A DNA stretch of 64,000 bases from UBA6927 sp022447855 (GCA_022447855.1 JAKUTX010000001.1:310001-374000), one strand, 5' to 3'; shown: positions 43,812-55,192, numbered from the stretch's first letter. Notes: generated by a model not told the origin, from the letters alone. Numbers and translations are program-made.

Positions 43812-44819
43812 CTATATTCTTTCAAATATTTGAAATCTATGGCGTCCTGTTTCCAAAACATAAACCCTTTGTTCTTGATCAAGTGTCACTGCTACTGGAT
43901 CCCAAAAATATGGTTCAATTCTAGCCGATAATTCATGTTGATCATCCGTTTTGGAATCATACATCGGAACAAATGACTCCCTTGCTCGACGTTCATCATC
44001 TTGAGAAGACAAATATTCAACAGACCATGGATTTAAATCTGCGGCACCTCTATGAGAAAATAAATACAAGCCATCTGAATCAACTACCTGGAGTCTTTGA
44101 TTCCCCCAATCGGCAACAAAAATGTTACCATTTTTATCAATTGCCATTCCAGATGGACGGTCAAACTGCCCCTCACCATCACCTGATTCTCCAATTACTT
44201 TTAGAAATTCCCCATCTGCTGAAAATTTCTGGATTCGATCATTTCTCCAATCGGCGATATAGATGTTTTTATCAGAATCTTCAGCAATCCCCCATGGCAA
44301 ATTAAATTGTCCTACATCACTTCCTGAAGAACCCCATTGTCCTACAAATTTTCCATCAACGGTATAGGTTTGAATTCGATTATTTTTTGAATCCACAATT
44401 ATCAAATTCCCGTCTCTATATAACATCCCACTTGGTTGGTTAAATTGACCCTCCCGATCTCCTTTAACACCCCAAAAACTGAGTGGATTGCCATCTCTAT
44501 CAAATTTTGTAATTCTTTGGAGATATTCATCAGCCAAATATAAGTTTTCATCTTCATCTAACACCGCAGCAGTAGGCCAAATCATTCCTCCAAGCTCAGA
44601 TCCCCACGTACCAATCTGTCCAATAAAATCATGATCTGCAGTAACTAATTGGATCCCATTAGAGCCTTTTGTGCTAGCCTTACCACGACTAACAACAAAA
44701 ATTGTTCCATCGGGTCTAATAACCATTGCTGTAGGAAGCGAAAACCCTCGCCCTCCAAAATCTGCACAGAATCCTACATTTGTTAAATATCTCAATTGTA
44801 GTTTAGTAGTTGTCATCAT
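43812..44819 (-). CDS. NHL-repeat beta-propeller protein
   Basis: A 335-residue protein with about six NHL repeats, visible as repeated G-x-F-x-x-P-x-G followed by YIADWRNDRIQKF-type strands (GQFNQPSG, GQFNLPWG, GQFDRPSG). It should fold as a six-bladed propeller for protein or ligand binding. No signal peptide. It lies between DUF1800 and DUF1501 genes with gaps of 6 and 27 bases, so it is probably a partner of both. Confidence 0.87.
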   Translation of the reverse strand: MMTTTKLQLRYLTNVGFCADFGGRGFSLPTAMVIRPDGTIFVVSRGKASTKGSNGIQLVTADHDFIGQIGTWGSELGGMIWPTAAVLDEDENLYLADEYLQRITKFDRDGNPLSFWGVKGDREGQFNQPSGMLYRDGNLIIVDSKNNRIQTYTVDGKFVGQWGSSGSDVGQFNLPWGIAEDSDKNIYIADWRNDRIQKFSADGEFLKVIGESGDGEGQFDRPSGMAIDKNGNIFVADWGNQRLQVVDSDGLYLFSHRGAADLNPWSVEYLSSQDDERRARESFVPMYDSKTDDQHELSARIEPYFWDPVAVTLDQEQRVYVLETGRHRFQIFERI

Positions 44820-44825
44820 GTATTC

Positions 44826-46274
44826 CTACACAGTTTGATATTCTTGTGTTGAAACAATCAACTGAATAATTGAAACCGCAGCTTCATCAAATTTATATGA
44901 TTTGTCGTCATTCTCCCAAGACAAATTAATAAATTTAGAGGCATATTTCTTCAAGCCTTTTCTAGTACTATCTAAAACATTCAATGGGCCCAAAACAATT
45001 AAGGAATAATCTACTAAATCATCTGAATTCATTTCAGGTGTTTGAGAAAATGATTTAATCCGATCAATAAGATCTCTAATACCTTTTTTGTTTGGATCTG
45101 ACAAAATTCGACTAGCAAAATTAATTCGCTCAACATATGCTCCAGTATTAATCCACTCAGCACCCCCTTGCCAACCTTCAACACTCGGAGGACGCAATAA
45201 TCCTTGCCCCATATTTGCACAGGCAGCCTCGGCAGCAAAAAGTTCATTAGCAGGCAAATCTATAGGACCCGCTAATCTCATTGTTCCGACAACCATTTCC
45301 ACAGGACTTTTGATTCTAGCAAAACGTGAAGAACTATCTTTAAAAAACTCCGATTCAAACATTGCTTTCAACATCTCTTTAACACTATGGTCGGAATCAA
45401 AATATGCTTGAACCATTAAATTGATTGCATCAGGATCCTTGGGAGCCTCATGAGGCCACTGAGGTACGGGAAACTCATCAGCTACAAAAAAATGATATAA
45501 ATGTCTTGCCAAGTATCTTGCAGTAGCATCTTGTTCACAAATTATCCTCACGGCATCCTCACCATTCCAATTACCCGTTTGTCCTAAAATGGTTTTCTCT
45601 CCATGATCATGGTCATCATCATCATATTCAAATTCCCAAGACATGTATCCGTAAGGCCTAGCAGTATTGTTCCGCATCCTAATCGACATGTATTCAGGAT
45701 TCACTATTCTCCATCCCGTAAACGCTCTCGCAGTTTCTTTAATATCATCTTCAGTATAATTCCCAACACCCATTGAAAATAATTCCAAAATCTCTCGGCC
45801 ATAATTCTCATTAATATTTGCAGCATGGTTATCTTGATTATCAAGCCACATAATCATTGCTGGATCTTTTGACAACTCAAGTAGTAGGTTGTCAAACCGA
45901 CCCATTCCATGGGCTCTAAACATATCAATTTGATTAATACCAACTTTATTTTGTATAAGTTTATGAACCGCAGTAGCAAATAATCGATGCCAAAATACAC
46001 ACATCTTCTCTCTCAACGGTGTATCTGTCATGACTAATCGATACATCCAGTAGGCTCCACCACTAGATCTCAAATCTGATAACTCAACGTGGTACCTACG
46101 TATCAAATCTTCAGGAATTTCATCTTTAATAGATGGATTTAACAGCTGATGTAATGTCTCTTCAAAGCCTTGTTCAACTGCACGATCGAATTCTATAGGA
46201 GTAGATCCAAACGCGGCACGTCTTAGTAAATGAGCTACTAAACTTGCATCATGGTTTACATTTGTTATTGTCAT
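44826..46274 (-). CDS. DUF1800 domain protein
   Basis: A 482-residue DUF1800 protein. VAHLLRRAAFGSTP at the start, WHRLFATA, and ENYGREILELFSMGVG with ARAFTGW are the characteristic motifs. No signal peptide is seen, unlike most relatives, which are exported. The function of the family is unknown, but DUF1800 and DUF1501 genes nearly always occur together. First gene of the trio; a TATAAT on the minus strand (about 46307-46312) lies upstream. Confidence 0.88.
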   Translation of the reverse strand: MTITNVNHDASLVAHLLRRAAFGSTPIEFDRAVEQGFEETLHQLLNPSIKDEIPEDLIRRYHVELSDLRSSGGAYWMYRLVMTDTPLREKMCVFWHRLFATAVHKLIQNKVGINQIDMFRAHGMGRFDNLLLELSKDPAMIMWLDNQDNHAANINENYGREILELFSMGVGNYTEDDIKETARAFTGWRIVNPEYMSIRMRNNTARPYGYMSWEFEYDDDDHDHGEKTILGQTGNWNGEDAVRIICEQDATARYLARHLYHFFVADEFPVPQWPHEAPKDPDAINLMVQAYFDSDHSVKEMLKAMFESEFFKDSSSRFARIKSPVEMVVGTMRLAGPIDLPANELFAAEAACANMGQGLLRPPSVEGWQGGAEWINTGAYVERINFASRILSDPNKKGIRDLIDRIKSFSQTPEMNSDDLVDYSLIVLGPLNVLDSTRKGLKKYASKFINLSWENDDKSYKFDEAAVSIIQLIVSTQEYQTV

Positions 46275-46425
46275 TTGATACCCCGAATTCTAATTGAGCG
46301 CATTATACTTTTTTCGTTAAAAAAAATCCATTACCTCGCCCTCAATCACACAACTATTCTAAAAATTTCCTCACTTTAAAACTTATGCTATATTCACAGA
46401 AAGTTTCTCAATAAAAGGAAAATTT

Positions 46426-47634
46426 ATGAATTCTGAAAAAATTTCTCAAATCAGTGTTACTCAAGTCCCTACATTTTACAGACAGGAAATCGGTAAAAAC
46501 TCAATGCGTGACAATATTGGCCTTTCTAAAACAGAATGGATTTTAAGAGCCAAAACCGATGCGGGAAATGAAGGAATTGTAAATGCTGCGCGTTTTATGA
46601 ACCAACCTCACAACAGTCTAGAAAAATTGAGGGACACCCTTAAAGAAATTTTTCTGGGATTCGATGTGAAAGATTTCTTTACAACTGATGCAAACGGAAA
46701 AGTAACCTGTCCAAATAAGAGAGTTGAAAAAGCATTTAGCCAGCCTCAAAACGGATGGATGAGTATCCTGGCATCGGATTTACTAGGTAGAAACAAGAAC
46801 ATCCCTGCAACTTTATTATTTAACCAGCAACCGAAAAAAGAAATTTCTGCTTACGATACTACTCTATATTTCCATGACCAATTATATCCCTCAAAAGGTG
46901 TTTCAAAACTAGTAGAAGAGGCAACTTCATCTGTAAAGCACGGTTACACAGAGATGAAAATTAAAGTAGGGAGACCAGGGAAATGGATGTTACCAATGGA
47001 TGGTTTGAAAAGAGATATAGAAGTAGTTTCACAAATTAGGAAGGCAGTGGGCAAAAATATTAAAATAATGGTCGACGCAAATTTTGGATATGACAATAGA
47101 TTAGATTTGCTAGAGACTTTTATCCAAGAAACAGCTCATTGCAACTTGTTTTGGCTAGAGGAAATGGTGACACAAAATGTTGAGGATTACAAAAAACTCC
47201 GATCAATTCTGGAGAAGATAGGCAGTTCTACTATGCTTGTATGTGGCGAAGTAGATAGACAACCAATAAGCCCAATATTTGAAGAACTAATAAAAAATAA
47301 TTTGATTGACGGTTACCAACCAGATATTTTAGGTGAAGGATTTACAAATTGGTTAAAGATTGAAGCAAGACTTAAAGAAACAAAGGTAAGGTCGATACCT
47401 CACTGCTTTGGAAATGGAAATTTCGGAACTCGTGCTAACATAATTTTTGGATCAATATCAGAAAATTTTGTTTCGGTAGAAGATGAAAGATACTTACCAA
47501 ATATTTTTTTAAAGGACTCATTCAAATTCGAAAATGGAAAGCATATCCTTGGAAATTTCATAGGGCTAGGCTTAACAATCAACGAAGAAATATTTGAATC
47601 TCAATATTCTGAAAATGAAATTATAATTACTTAG
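46426..47634 (+). CDS. Enolase-superfamily (mandelate racemase-like) dehydratase
   Basis: A 402-residue protein of the mandelate racemase/muconate lactonising group. The KxK base motif is in MKIKVG, metal ligands are Asp in VDANFG, Glu in WLEEM and Glu in CGEVD, and a His in IPHCFGNGNFG could be the second base. It probably dehydrates a sugar acid, but the substrate is unknown. AAAGGAAAA precedes the ATG. It ends 12 bases before tRNA-Ala, which is transcribed toward it. Confidence 0.88.
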   Translation: MNSEKISQISVTQVPTFYRQEIGKNSMRDNIGLSKTEWILRAKTDAGNEGIVNAARFMNQPHNSLEKLRDTLKEIFLGFDVKDFFTTDANGKVTCPNKRVEKAFSQPQNGWMSILASDLLGRNKNIPATLLFNQQPKKEISAYDTTLYFHDQLYPSKGVSKLVEEATSSVKHGYTEMKIKVGRPGKWMLPMDGLKRDIEVVSQIRKAVGKNIKIMVDANFGYDNRLDLLETFIQETAHCNLFWLEEMVTQNVEDYKKLRSILEKIGSSTMLVCGEVDRQPISPIFEELIKNNLIDGYQPDILGEGFTNWLKIEARLKETKVRSIPHCFGNGNFGTRANIIFGSISENFVSVEDERYLPNIFLKDSFKFENGKHILGNFIGLGLTINEEIFESQYSENEIIIT

Positions 47635-47646
47635 GAATACTAAACA

Positions 47647-47722
47647 TGGTGGAGCTGAGGAGGCTCGAACTCCTGACCCCCTGCTTGCAAAGCAGGTGCT
47701 CTCCCAACTGAGCTACAGCCCC
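47647..47722 (-). tRNA. tRNA-Ala (anticodon TGC)
   Basis: A 76-base cloverleaf reads on the minus strand from 47722. The 7-bp acceptor stem contains the G3-U70 wobble pair that marks tRNA-Ala, the anticodon stem CCTGC/GCAGG encloses TTTGCAA with anticodon TGC, the T arm has GTTCGAG, and the 3' CCA is encoded. It lies downstream of 16S in the same direction, the place where many rRNA operons carry tRNA-Ala before 23S. Confidence 0.96.
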
Positions 47723-47745
47723 ACGGAATTGATCATCCAAAATGA

Positions 47746-47778
47746 CACTTTAACAACTGTATAGTGGAAAGAAACGTC
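47746..47778 (-). other. 3' arm of the pre-16S processing stem
   Basis: A 33-base trailer segment complementary to the leader segment at 49467-49499; 31 standard pairs, one G-U pair and one mismatch. The pair would close a long helix around 16S, the usual RNase III substrate. It lies between 16S and tRNA-Ala. The rest of 47779-47959 shows no gene. Confidence 0.75.
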
Positions 47779-47957
47779 TAAAAGTTTAAATTTCCTGAAA
47801 ATTAATATCAGGTGCTCGACGAGCTTTCTCAGGGAAGTACCTCATCTCTTCCAGCGAGCTCCACCCATAGTGATAGGCTCATGCTCCAGCTTTTCAAGTA
47901 GAAATACAACACTCATCGATAGACCTGGGAGTGGTTCCTTTCGGAACTTTCTCTCCC

Positions 47958-49465
<1,508 letters not shown>

Positions 49466-49466
49466 T

Positions 49467-49499
49467 GACGTTTCTTACCACTATACAATTGTTAAAGTG
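49467..49499 (-). other. 5' arm of the pre-16S processing stem
   Basis: The leader partner of 47746-47778, placed immediately before the mature 16S 5' end. See that entry for pairing. The bases between this arm and the promoter at 49543-49571 contain nothing else recognisable. Confidence 0.75.
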
Positions 49500-49542
49500 C
49501 AAGCACCCATTAGACCAAAATCTAATTGGGCGCCGACTGATA

Positions 49543-49571
49543 ATATTATAGTAGTCGAATAATCATGTCAA
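49543..49571 (-). promoter_or_regulatory. rRNA promoter
   Basis: On the minus strand TTGACA (49566-49571) is followed 17 bases later by TAATAT (49543-49548), or 15 bases later by a perfect TATAAT (49545-49550). It lies about 75 bases before the 16S 5' end and is the strongest promoter-like sequence in the window. Confidence 0.75.
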
Positions 49572-49619
49572 CACATACAAAGATGTACATACGCTGCTTA
49601 GATAGAGAACCAAAAAGAA

Positions 49620-50537
49620 TTATTTGAAGTCGTTAAAGATTTCTTTCATATACATTAGCGACTTTAAATCTTTAGTAATGAAATCTCCGTCTGTTGCACC
49701 CTCTATGGCTAAGTATCCATTAAAATCAGCATCTATCATTGCTCCTATGGCATATCTATAGTCTATATCACCATCTGGCAAGGGACACCTCACAAAATAT
49801 GAATGGCCTAACTCAGGAACATGAATCCTTTGAAGATTCTTACAATGCCAATATTTCGAATAAGGAGCTAATGCCACTATACAATCTTCAATATTCTCTT
49901 CAGGAATGTCATAATTCCACAAAACATTTCCTAAATCCGGATTGAGAAACACATTTTTACTCTCAACCATGTTCAAGAAATGCAATGCCGACCAAGAATT
50001 ATCAATTATTGAATTTTGATGAACTTCTAATGTTAGAATTATTCCGACCTTTGAAGCATCTTCCCCAATAGTTGTAATCGATGCAGCCAATCTCTCAAAA
50101 TCTTCATGGGATGCATCCCTACTGGATCCATGAGGATTTTTACCACCTCTCTCTGACACAACACCAATTTTCCGAGATTGAATAGTAGCAGTAGTATTTA
50201 TGACACTCACTTTGAGAACCGAACCAATCTCTATCATTGTTTCTAACCGACTAAGATTTCTGTCAGCATTTTTTGGCAATGCTAATCCTCCACCTCCACG
50301 AAGAGCAATACAAGGCAATCCAAATCCTTCTAATAATTTTTGAAGTTCTGATGCTTCATCCTTGGCTTCACTAATATCATCCGAAAAATAGTCCAATCCC
50401 AACTCAATTCCATCAAAACCCATTCCGGACACTTTTTCCAAAAATGAATTAAGTGCATTACCTGCTGGCAAATTCCGCCACCCCTGTCTATTAAATGGAT
50501 AATATGCGCTGCGTCGAAAAGCATATACGTATTTCAT
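49620..50537 (-). CDS. Sugar phosphate isomerase/epimerase-like TIM-barrel protein
   Basis: A 305-residue protein of the xylose isomerase-like AP-endonuclease 2 fold. FDGIELGLDYF at about 40-50, a Glu in LTLEVHQNS, FLNPDLGNVLW, HCKNLQRI and LAIEGATDGD place the expected metal-binding Glu, Asp, His and Glu residues. The reaction is unknown; epimerases and isomerases of keto-sugars are the usual members. It lies 17 bases after lhgO and ends before the 16S promoter. Confidence 0.82.
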   Translation of the reverse strand: MKYVYAFRRSAYYPFNRQGWRNLPAGNALNSFLEKVSGMGFDGIELGLDYFSDDISEAKDEASELQKLLEGFGLPCIALRGGGGLALPKNADRNLSRLETMIEIGSVLKVSVINTTATIQSRKIGVVSERGGKNPHGSSRDASHEDFERLAASITTIGEDASKVGIILTLEVHQNSIIDNSWSALHFLNMVESKNVFLNPDLGNVLWNYDIPEENIEDCIVALAPYSKYWHCKNLQRIHVPELGHSYFVRCPLPDGDIDYRYAIGAMIDADFNGYLAIEGATDGDFITKDLKSLMYMKEIFNDFK

Positions 50538-50554
50538 ACAATCCTCCGTAAATG

Positions 50555-51772
50555 TTAATTCGTGATTGAAAAGTTCTTTTTAATCATCTCCACAATATGT
50601 GCACCAATTAGTAAAGAACAAGTTGCAGCAGGAGATGGAGCACTAACTACATGAATGGCATTCTTTGTTTGTACAATACTAAAATCTTGCAAAATATTAC
50701 CTGATGAATCAACTGCTTGAGCACGTACTCCAGCACCTGGAGACGTTAAATCACTCTTCGTAATCGAAGGGATCAATTTCTGTACTGATTTCAAAAAAAC
50801 TTGTTTACTTAAAGATCTATACATTTCAGAAACTCCTGAACGGAAATTCCGCCTACTCATTTTCCAAAACCCAGAAAATGAAAGAGTCTCAAAAAACTCC
50901 TTGAACTGAAAATCACTTTTCCGATACCCTTCTCTACGAAATGCCATCACAGCACTAGGGCCTGCTTCAACAGCACCATCAATCCTACGAGTCAAGTGCA
51001 CCCCTAAAAATGGCATTTTTGGATCTGGAACTGGATAAATTAAACCATTAACCTTCATAGAACTTTCTGGGTTAATAAGAAAATATTCGCCTCGAAAAGG
51101 TATAATACGCACATCTAATTTTTCACCCATCATTTCTGCAATTTTATCCGCATAAAGTCCTGCACAATTAACAATATGTTTTGCAGAAAAGTCTCCCTTG
51201 CTAGATTCAATAATTATTTTTTCAGATGACCTATAAATATCATTTACATTCGCATCTAAAACAATTTCCCCGCCCAAATTTTTAAAATCTTCTGCATAAG
51301 ATTGAGTGACTACTTTATAATCAATTATTCCAGTATTAGGAGAAAAGATACCTCTAATTCCTGCGGAATGAGGCTCAATGCTTCTTATCTCATCCTTGTC
51401 CACCATTCTAAGTCCATCAACTCCATTTTCTGATCCTCTTCGAAATAATTCATCTAATGCTGAAAGCTCCGATTTATCAGTCGCTATAATTAATTTTCCT
51501 ACCATTTCAAATGGAATTTCTTTGACTTCACAATAATTGCGCAATGACTTGGAACCCGAATAACAAAAGGATGCTTTTTGGGATCCCGGAGCATAATATA
51601 TCCCTGCATGTATAACCCCACTATTATGGCCAGTTTGATGTGAAGCTATTTTTTGTTCTTTCTCCAAAACTACTACTGAAACGTTAGGAATTTCAGAAGA
51701 AATTTTCATCGCAACTGAAAGACCAATAATTCCAGCCCCAATAATTGCAAAATCAAAAGTCTTTGACTCCAT
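50555..51772 (-). CDS. lhgO: L-2-hydroxyglutarate oxidase-like FAD protein
   Basis: A 405-residue FAD-dependent oxidoreductase of the LhgO/DAO family. The FAD loop FAIIGAGIIGLSVA opens the chain, then HQTGHNSGVIHAGIYY is the LhgO signature, and SPAATCSLLIGAHIVE closes it. Known members oxidise L-2-hydroxyglutarate to 2-oxoglutarate and pass electrons to quinones. Close relatives on glycerol-3-phosphate or amino acids are possible. It forms a minus-strand pair with the isomerase-like gene. Confidence 0.9.
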   Translation of the reverse strand: MESKTFDFAIIGAGIIGLSVAMKISSEIPNVSVVVLEKEQKIASHQTGHNSGVIHAGIYYAPGSQKASFCYSGSKSLRNYCEVKEIPFEMVGKLIIATDKSELSALDELFRRGSENGVDGLRMVDKDEIRSIEPHSAGIRGIFSPNTGIIDYKVVTQSYAEDFKNLGGEIVLDANVNDIYRSSEKIIIESSKGDFSAKHIVNCAGLYADKIAEMMGEKLDVRIIPFRGEYFLINPESSMKVNGLIYPVPDPKMPFLGVHLTRRIDGAVEAGPSAVMAFRREGYRKSDFQFKEFFETLSFSGFWKMSRRNFRSGVSEMYRSLSKQVFLKSVQKLIPSITKSDLTSPGAGVRAQAVDSSGNILQDFSIVQTKNAIHVVSAPSPAATCSLLIGAHIVEMIKKNFSITN

Positions 51773-51856
51773 TTAAAAACATACTCCTAGAAAATCAATA
51801 TACTAATGACATAGAATTTTCGCACAACTATATCATAGAGTTTCGGAAGATTTTTC

Positions 51857-51885
51857 TTGTAATATTATTAAAAAGCTAATAAACT
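51857..51885 (+). promoter_or_regulatory. Possible promoter of the aminotransferase gene
   Basis: TTGTAA at 51857-51862 and TAAACT at 51880-51885 are separated by 17 bases, in the gap between the divergent lhgO and aminotransferase genes. Match is moderate. Confidence 0.4.
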
Positions 51886-51923
51886 GCTTTTATTCCGAAA
51901 TGATCACTTTTAGGAGCAAAATA

Positions 51924-53117
51924 ATGCCAATCAATTACGAAAATCTTTTCTCACAATCAGCACCAGAAGGAATTGAAGATGGCGCAGTCAAAAGAGGAAA
52001 ATACGATTTTGCGGTCGCCTATCCAGATCCAGAAACATTACCTCTAGATGACTTGGTGGAATCACTATCTAACGGCCTAAAAGAAGAAGGTAAAGACCTT
52101 GCAGTTTATCCAAATCATCAAGGATATGTACCTTTGCGCGAATTTGTTGCCCAAAAGCTCGCTAAGGACAGAGATATAAATGTCGGAATCGATCAAATAC
52201 TTCTCGGAGATGGCTCTGGGCAGCCAATCCATATGATTTGCGAAGCATTATTAGATCCAGGAGATGTAGTGCTGACTGAAGATTGGGTATATTCAGGCAC
52301 ACTTAATCAACTTCGTCGAAGGCAAGCAGATATCAGAGGAGTCCAATGTGATGAAGATGGAATGATTCCAGAAGATATTGAAAATCAAATTACCAAATCG
52401 GTTTCAGAAGGTAAAAAGGTAAAATTCATTTATACAATCCCCACATTTCAAAACCCGCAGGGATGGGTAATGACTGAAGACAGAAGAAAATCTTTGATAA
52501 AGATAGCTCAAAAAAACAACATTTTGATTTTAGAAGATGATTGTTATGTTGATCTTCGTTTTTCTGGCGACCCGGTTCCTACAATTCATGCTCTGGACGA
52601 TTCAGGAATTGTAATGTACGTTGGATCTTTCTCTAAAGTAATCGCACCTGGAATGCGCCTTGGATATCTTACTGCACCTGAACCAATTCTTAAAAAAGCC
52701 CGCGCAGTTAAGAGTGGTGGTGGAGTAAACCAATTTGCTGCGCTAGCTGTCCATAGGTTCTCAGTTGACCATCTAGATGATCATGTTGACACAATTAATG
52801 AAACTTTCCGTGAAAAACGTGACGCAATGGTTGCTGCTCTGGGAGAAAATTTTGGTTCTGTTGCAAAATGGAGCGCACCTGAAGGTGGTTTGTTCTGTTG
52901 GGTAGAATTAAACGACCAAAATGCTGATGTTAAGTCTGTCCAACAATCTATCCTTGAGAACTTCGATGTAGGCTACCATCCAGGATCAAATTTCTCACCT
53001 TCAGGCAAAGGTGGCGAAAACAAATTTCGACTTTGCTTTGGATATAATTCCCCTCAAGAAATCCATGAAGGCGTAGCTATGCTAGCAAAAGCGTTTGAAA
53101 ACGAAGGAATAATTTAA
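51924..53117 (+). CDS. PLP-dependent aminotransferase (class I/II, 2-aminoadipate-like)
   Basis: A 397-residue fold type I aminotransferase. YPNHQGYVPLREFVA near the N-terminus, LEDDCYVDLRF with the PLP-ring Asp, and GSFSKVIAPGMRLGY with the Schiff-base Lys are the usual LysN/MocR-C-domain motifs. There is no GntR DNA-binding domain. Likely substrates are 2-aminoadipate or aromatic/branched amino acids. The ATG at 51924 follows AGGAG by 7 bases; the ATG at 51900 is not used. Confidence 0.9.
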   Translation: MPINYENLFSQSAPEGIEDGAVKRGKYDFAVAYPDPETLPLDDLVESLSNGLKEEGKDLAVYPNHQGYVPLREFVAQKLAKDRDINVGIDQILLGDGSGQPIHMICEALLDPGDVVLTEDWVYSGTLNQLRRRQADIRGVQCDEDGMIPEDIENQITKSVSEGKKVKFIYTIPTFQNPQGWVMTEDRRKSLIKIAQKNNILILEDDCYVDLRFSGDPVPTIHALDDSGIVMYVGSFSKVIAPGMRLGYLTAPEPILKKARAVKSGGGVNQFAALAVHRFSVDHLDDHVDTINETFREKRDAMVAALGENFGSVAKWSAPEGGLFCWVELNDQNADVKSVQQSILENFDVGYHPGSNFSPSGKGGENKFRLCFGYNSPQEIHEGVAMLAKAFENEGII

Positions 53118-53121
53118 ACTT

Positions 53122-53766
53122 TTAATTAGATTTTTGGCTTCTATGATTCTTTAAAATCTTCTGAATTTCTAATTGTTGATTTTTTATTTGATCTAGCACT
53201 AATTCGGCACGTTGGTATACATTACTAGTTTCTAATATCGTAAGCTTTGTCTTGTTGGGAATTTGCAAAAAACTTGAGACATACCAGACAAATTCATTAA
53301 AATCTTCAGGTAGTTTGGGATCTTTTATCCATCCACCATTTATGGAAACAACATTTTTTATAAATTCTAAAACTTGAGTCCTAAAATCATCCTCGATTTT
53401 TTGATTATAAATAATTTCTTTCGTACAGTCGGAATAATCAGCAATCTCTGCGACAAGATATGGTCGATCATTTAAAATTTTTAATATCCTAAATCTTTCT
53501 TTTGCAGCAACTTCTAAAAAAATTTCTTCCTCCGATCCTGAAAAAGAATGATCAGGAAAATTCACGATAGTTCCAACATCATAAGGTACTGCAGGAATCC
53601 CTACTTCATATCCTTGTCTTATCAAGTTAATACCAAAAATAGAATCTTTGGAGGCGCAATACTTTAACATTCTTTTGTACCTATCTTCAAAGATTCTTAA
53701 TGACAATTTACCACCAGGGAAAATTACCGTATTAAGAGTAAATATAGGAATTACTCGATGATTCAT
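53122..53766 (-). CDS. LON substrate-binding domain protein
   Basis: A 214-residue protein made of a stand-alone LON N-terminal domain without the AAA+ or protease parts. VIPIFTLNTVIFPGGKLSLRIFEDRYKRM-like segment (about 4-32), FGINLIRQG and RFRILK are typical. Stand-alone members occur widely; the role is unknown. Converges with the aminotransferase gene at a 4-base gap. Confidence 0.88.
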   Translation of the reverse strand: MNHRVIPIFTLNTVIFPGGKLSLRIFEDRYKRMLKYCASKDSIFGINLIRQGYEVGIPAVPYDVGTIVNFPDHSFSGSEEEIFLEVAAKERFRILKILNDRPYLVAEIADYSDCTKEIIYNQKIEDDFRTQVLEFIKNVVSINGGWIKDPKLPEDFNEFVWYVSSFLQIPNKTKLTILETSNVYQRAELVLDQIKNQQLEIQKILKNHRSQKSN

Positions 53767-53857
53767 AGCCCTTATCCAGGAATTAATTCAAACATAATAA
53801 CGCAAAAACCAAAAGATTATAACAATACAGATGCAATATTCAGAATTTTGAATTATC

Positions 53858-53887
53858 TTGACACAAAAGTGCGGAGGCTGCTACACT
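53858..53887 (+). promoter_or_regulatory. Promoter of the threonine-synthase-like cassette
   Basis: TTGACA at 53858-53863 and TACACT at 53882-53887, 18 bases apart, lie about 60 bases before the TTG start. The gap of 53767-53948 holds nothing else recognised. Confidence 0.6.
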
Positions 53888-53948
53888 CGATCAACAAGGT
53901 ATTCATGCACAAAATCACTTTAGCCAATCTACCCTGAGGAGTAATTTA

Positions 53949-55175
53949 TTGTCTCATGTGAAAAATTTGACTTGCCGCGAATGTGGACACACATACGATG
54001 TTCAACCAATCCATGTTTGTGAGTTTTGTTTCGGGCCTTTGGAAGTATCATACGACTACAACGCAATTTCGAAAGAACTTACTCGCGATACAATCTCAAA
54101 TGGTCCAGCAAATATTTGGCGTTATGCACCTTTACTGCCTGTTGACTACGAATTTGATGTGGGAATGGATACAGGCATGACTCCATTAACGAAAGCTAAC
54201 AACCTTGGCAAACTATTGGGATTAAACCAATTATATATAAAAAACGATAGTGTTAATCCAACTTTTTCTTTCAAAGATCGTGTCGTTTCTGTAGCTACTG
54301 CTAAAGCACTGGAATTTGATTTTGACACTTTAGCCTGTGCCTCAACTGGAAACCTTGCGGGTTCTGTTTCTGCGCATGGAGCAAAAGCAAAAATGAATAC
54401 AATGGTTTTCTTTCCTTCTAATCTTGAAAAAGGCAAAATAGTGGGTGCCGGTATTTATGGAGCTGAACTATTTGCCGTTAATGGAAATTATGACCAGGTA
54501 AACCGACTATGCAGTGAACTAGCTGATAATCATAGATGGGCATTCGTCAACATTAACATGAGACCATTTTATTCAGAAGGTAGTAAAACACTAGCATATG
54601 AAGTAGTAGAGCAATTAGGTTGGAAAGCTCCAGACAATTGCATAGTCCCAGGAGCATCTGGCTCTATGTTTACTAAAATATGGAAAGGGATCAATGAATT
54701 ATCCAATCTAAACATTATAGATTCCGTAAATACTAAAATGCACCTTGCACAAGCAGAGGGGTGTTCGCCTATTATTGAAGCATATGATAGGAATTCATTC
54801 CATGTGAAAGCTGTCAAACCGGATACTATTGCAAAATCACTAGCGATTGGTAATCCTCCTGATGGTTTTTATTCACTCAAAGTAATTGAACAATCTTCAG
54901 GTTCTGCCACAGCGGCTCCTGAAAAAGAAATTGCAGAATGTATCAAATTGCTGGCAGAAACCGAAGGGATTTTCACAGAAACTGCTGGGGGAGTTGTAAT
55001 CTCATCTTTGAGGAAGCTTGCTAAATTGGGCAAATTAGGAAAAGACGAGATTACCGTCGCTTATATCACAGGAAATGGGTTAAAAACACAAGAAGTAGTT
55101 GAAGATTTATTAGAACCTCATCAAATCACTCCCGATTACGAAGACTTCCAAACTAATCTAGCTGTTAATTCTTAA
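53949..55175 (+). CDS. thrC: Threonine synthase-like PLP enzyme
   Basis: A 408-residue fold type II PLP enzyme. An N-terminal zinc ribbon (CREC, CEFC) is followed by NPTFSFKDR with the PLP Lys, and a phosphate-binding VPGASGSMF loop. This is the threonine synthase pattern (O-phosphohomoserine to threonine). Because it is followed by a NIL-domain gene and a sulfur-carrier gene, it might instead act in a sulfur-using reaction on the same substrate. The start is TTG, 7 bases after GAGGAG at 53936-53941; no ATG fits the zinc ribbon. Confidence 0.88.
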   Translation: MSHVKNLTCRECGHTYDVQPIHVCEFCFGPLEVSYDYNAISKELTRDTISNGPANIWRYAPLLPVDYEFDVGMDTGMTPLTKANNLGKLLGLNQLYIKNDSVNPTFSFKDRVVSVATAKALEFDFDTLACASTGNLAGSVSAHGAKAKMNTMVFFPSNLEKGKIVGAGIYGAELFAVNGNYDQVNRLCSELADNHRWAFVNINMRPFYSEGSKTLAYEVVEQLGWKAPDNCIVPGASGSMFTKIWKGINELSNLNIIDSVNTKMHLAQAEGCSPIIEAYDRNSFHVKAVKPDTIAKSLAIGNPPDGFYSLKVIEQSSGSATAAPEKEIAECIKLLAETEGIFTETAGGVVISSLRKLAKLGKLGKDEITVAYITGNGLKTQEVVEDLLEPHQITPDYEDFQTNLAVNS

Positions 55176-55192
55176 ATCATTTGGATGAAACA

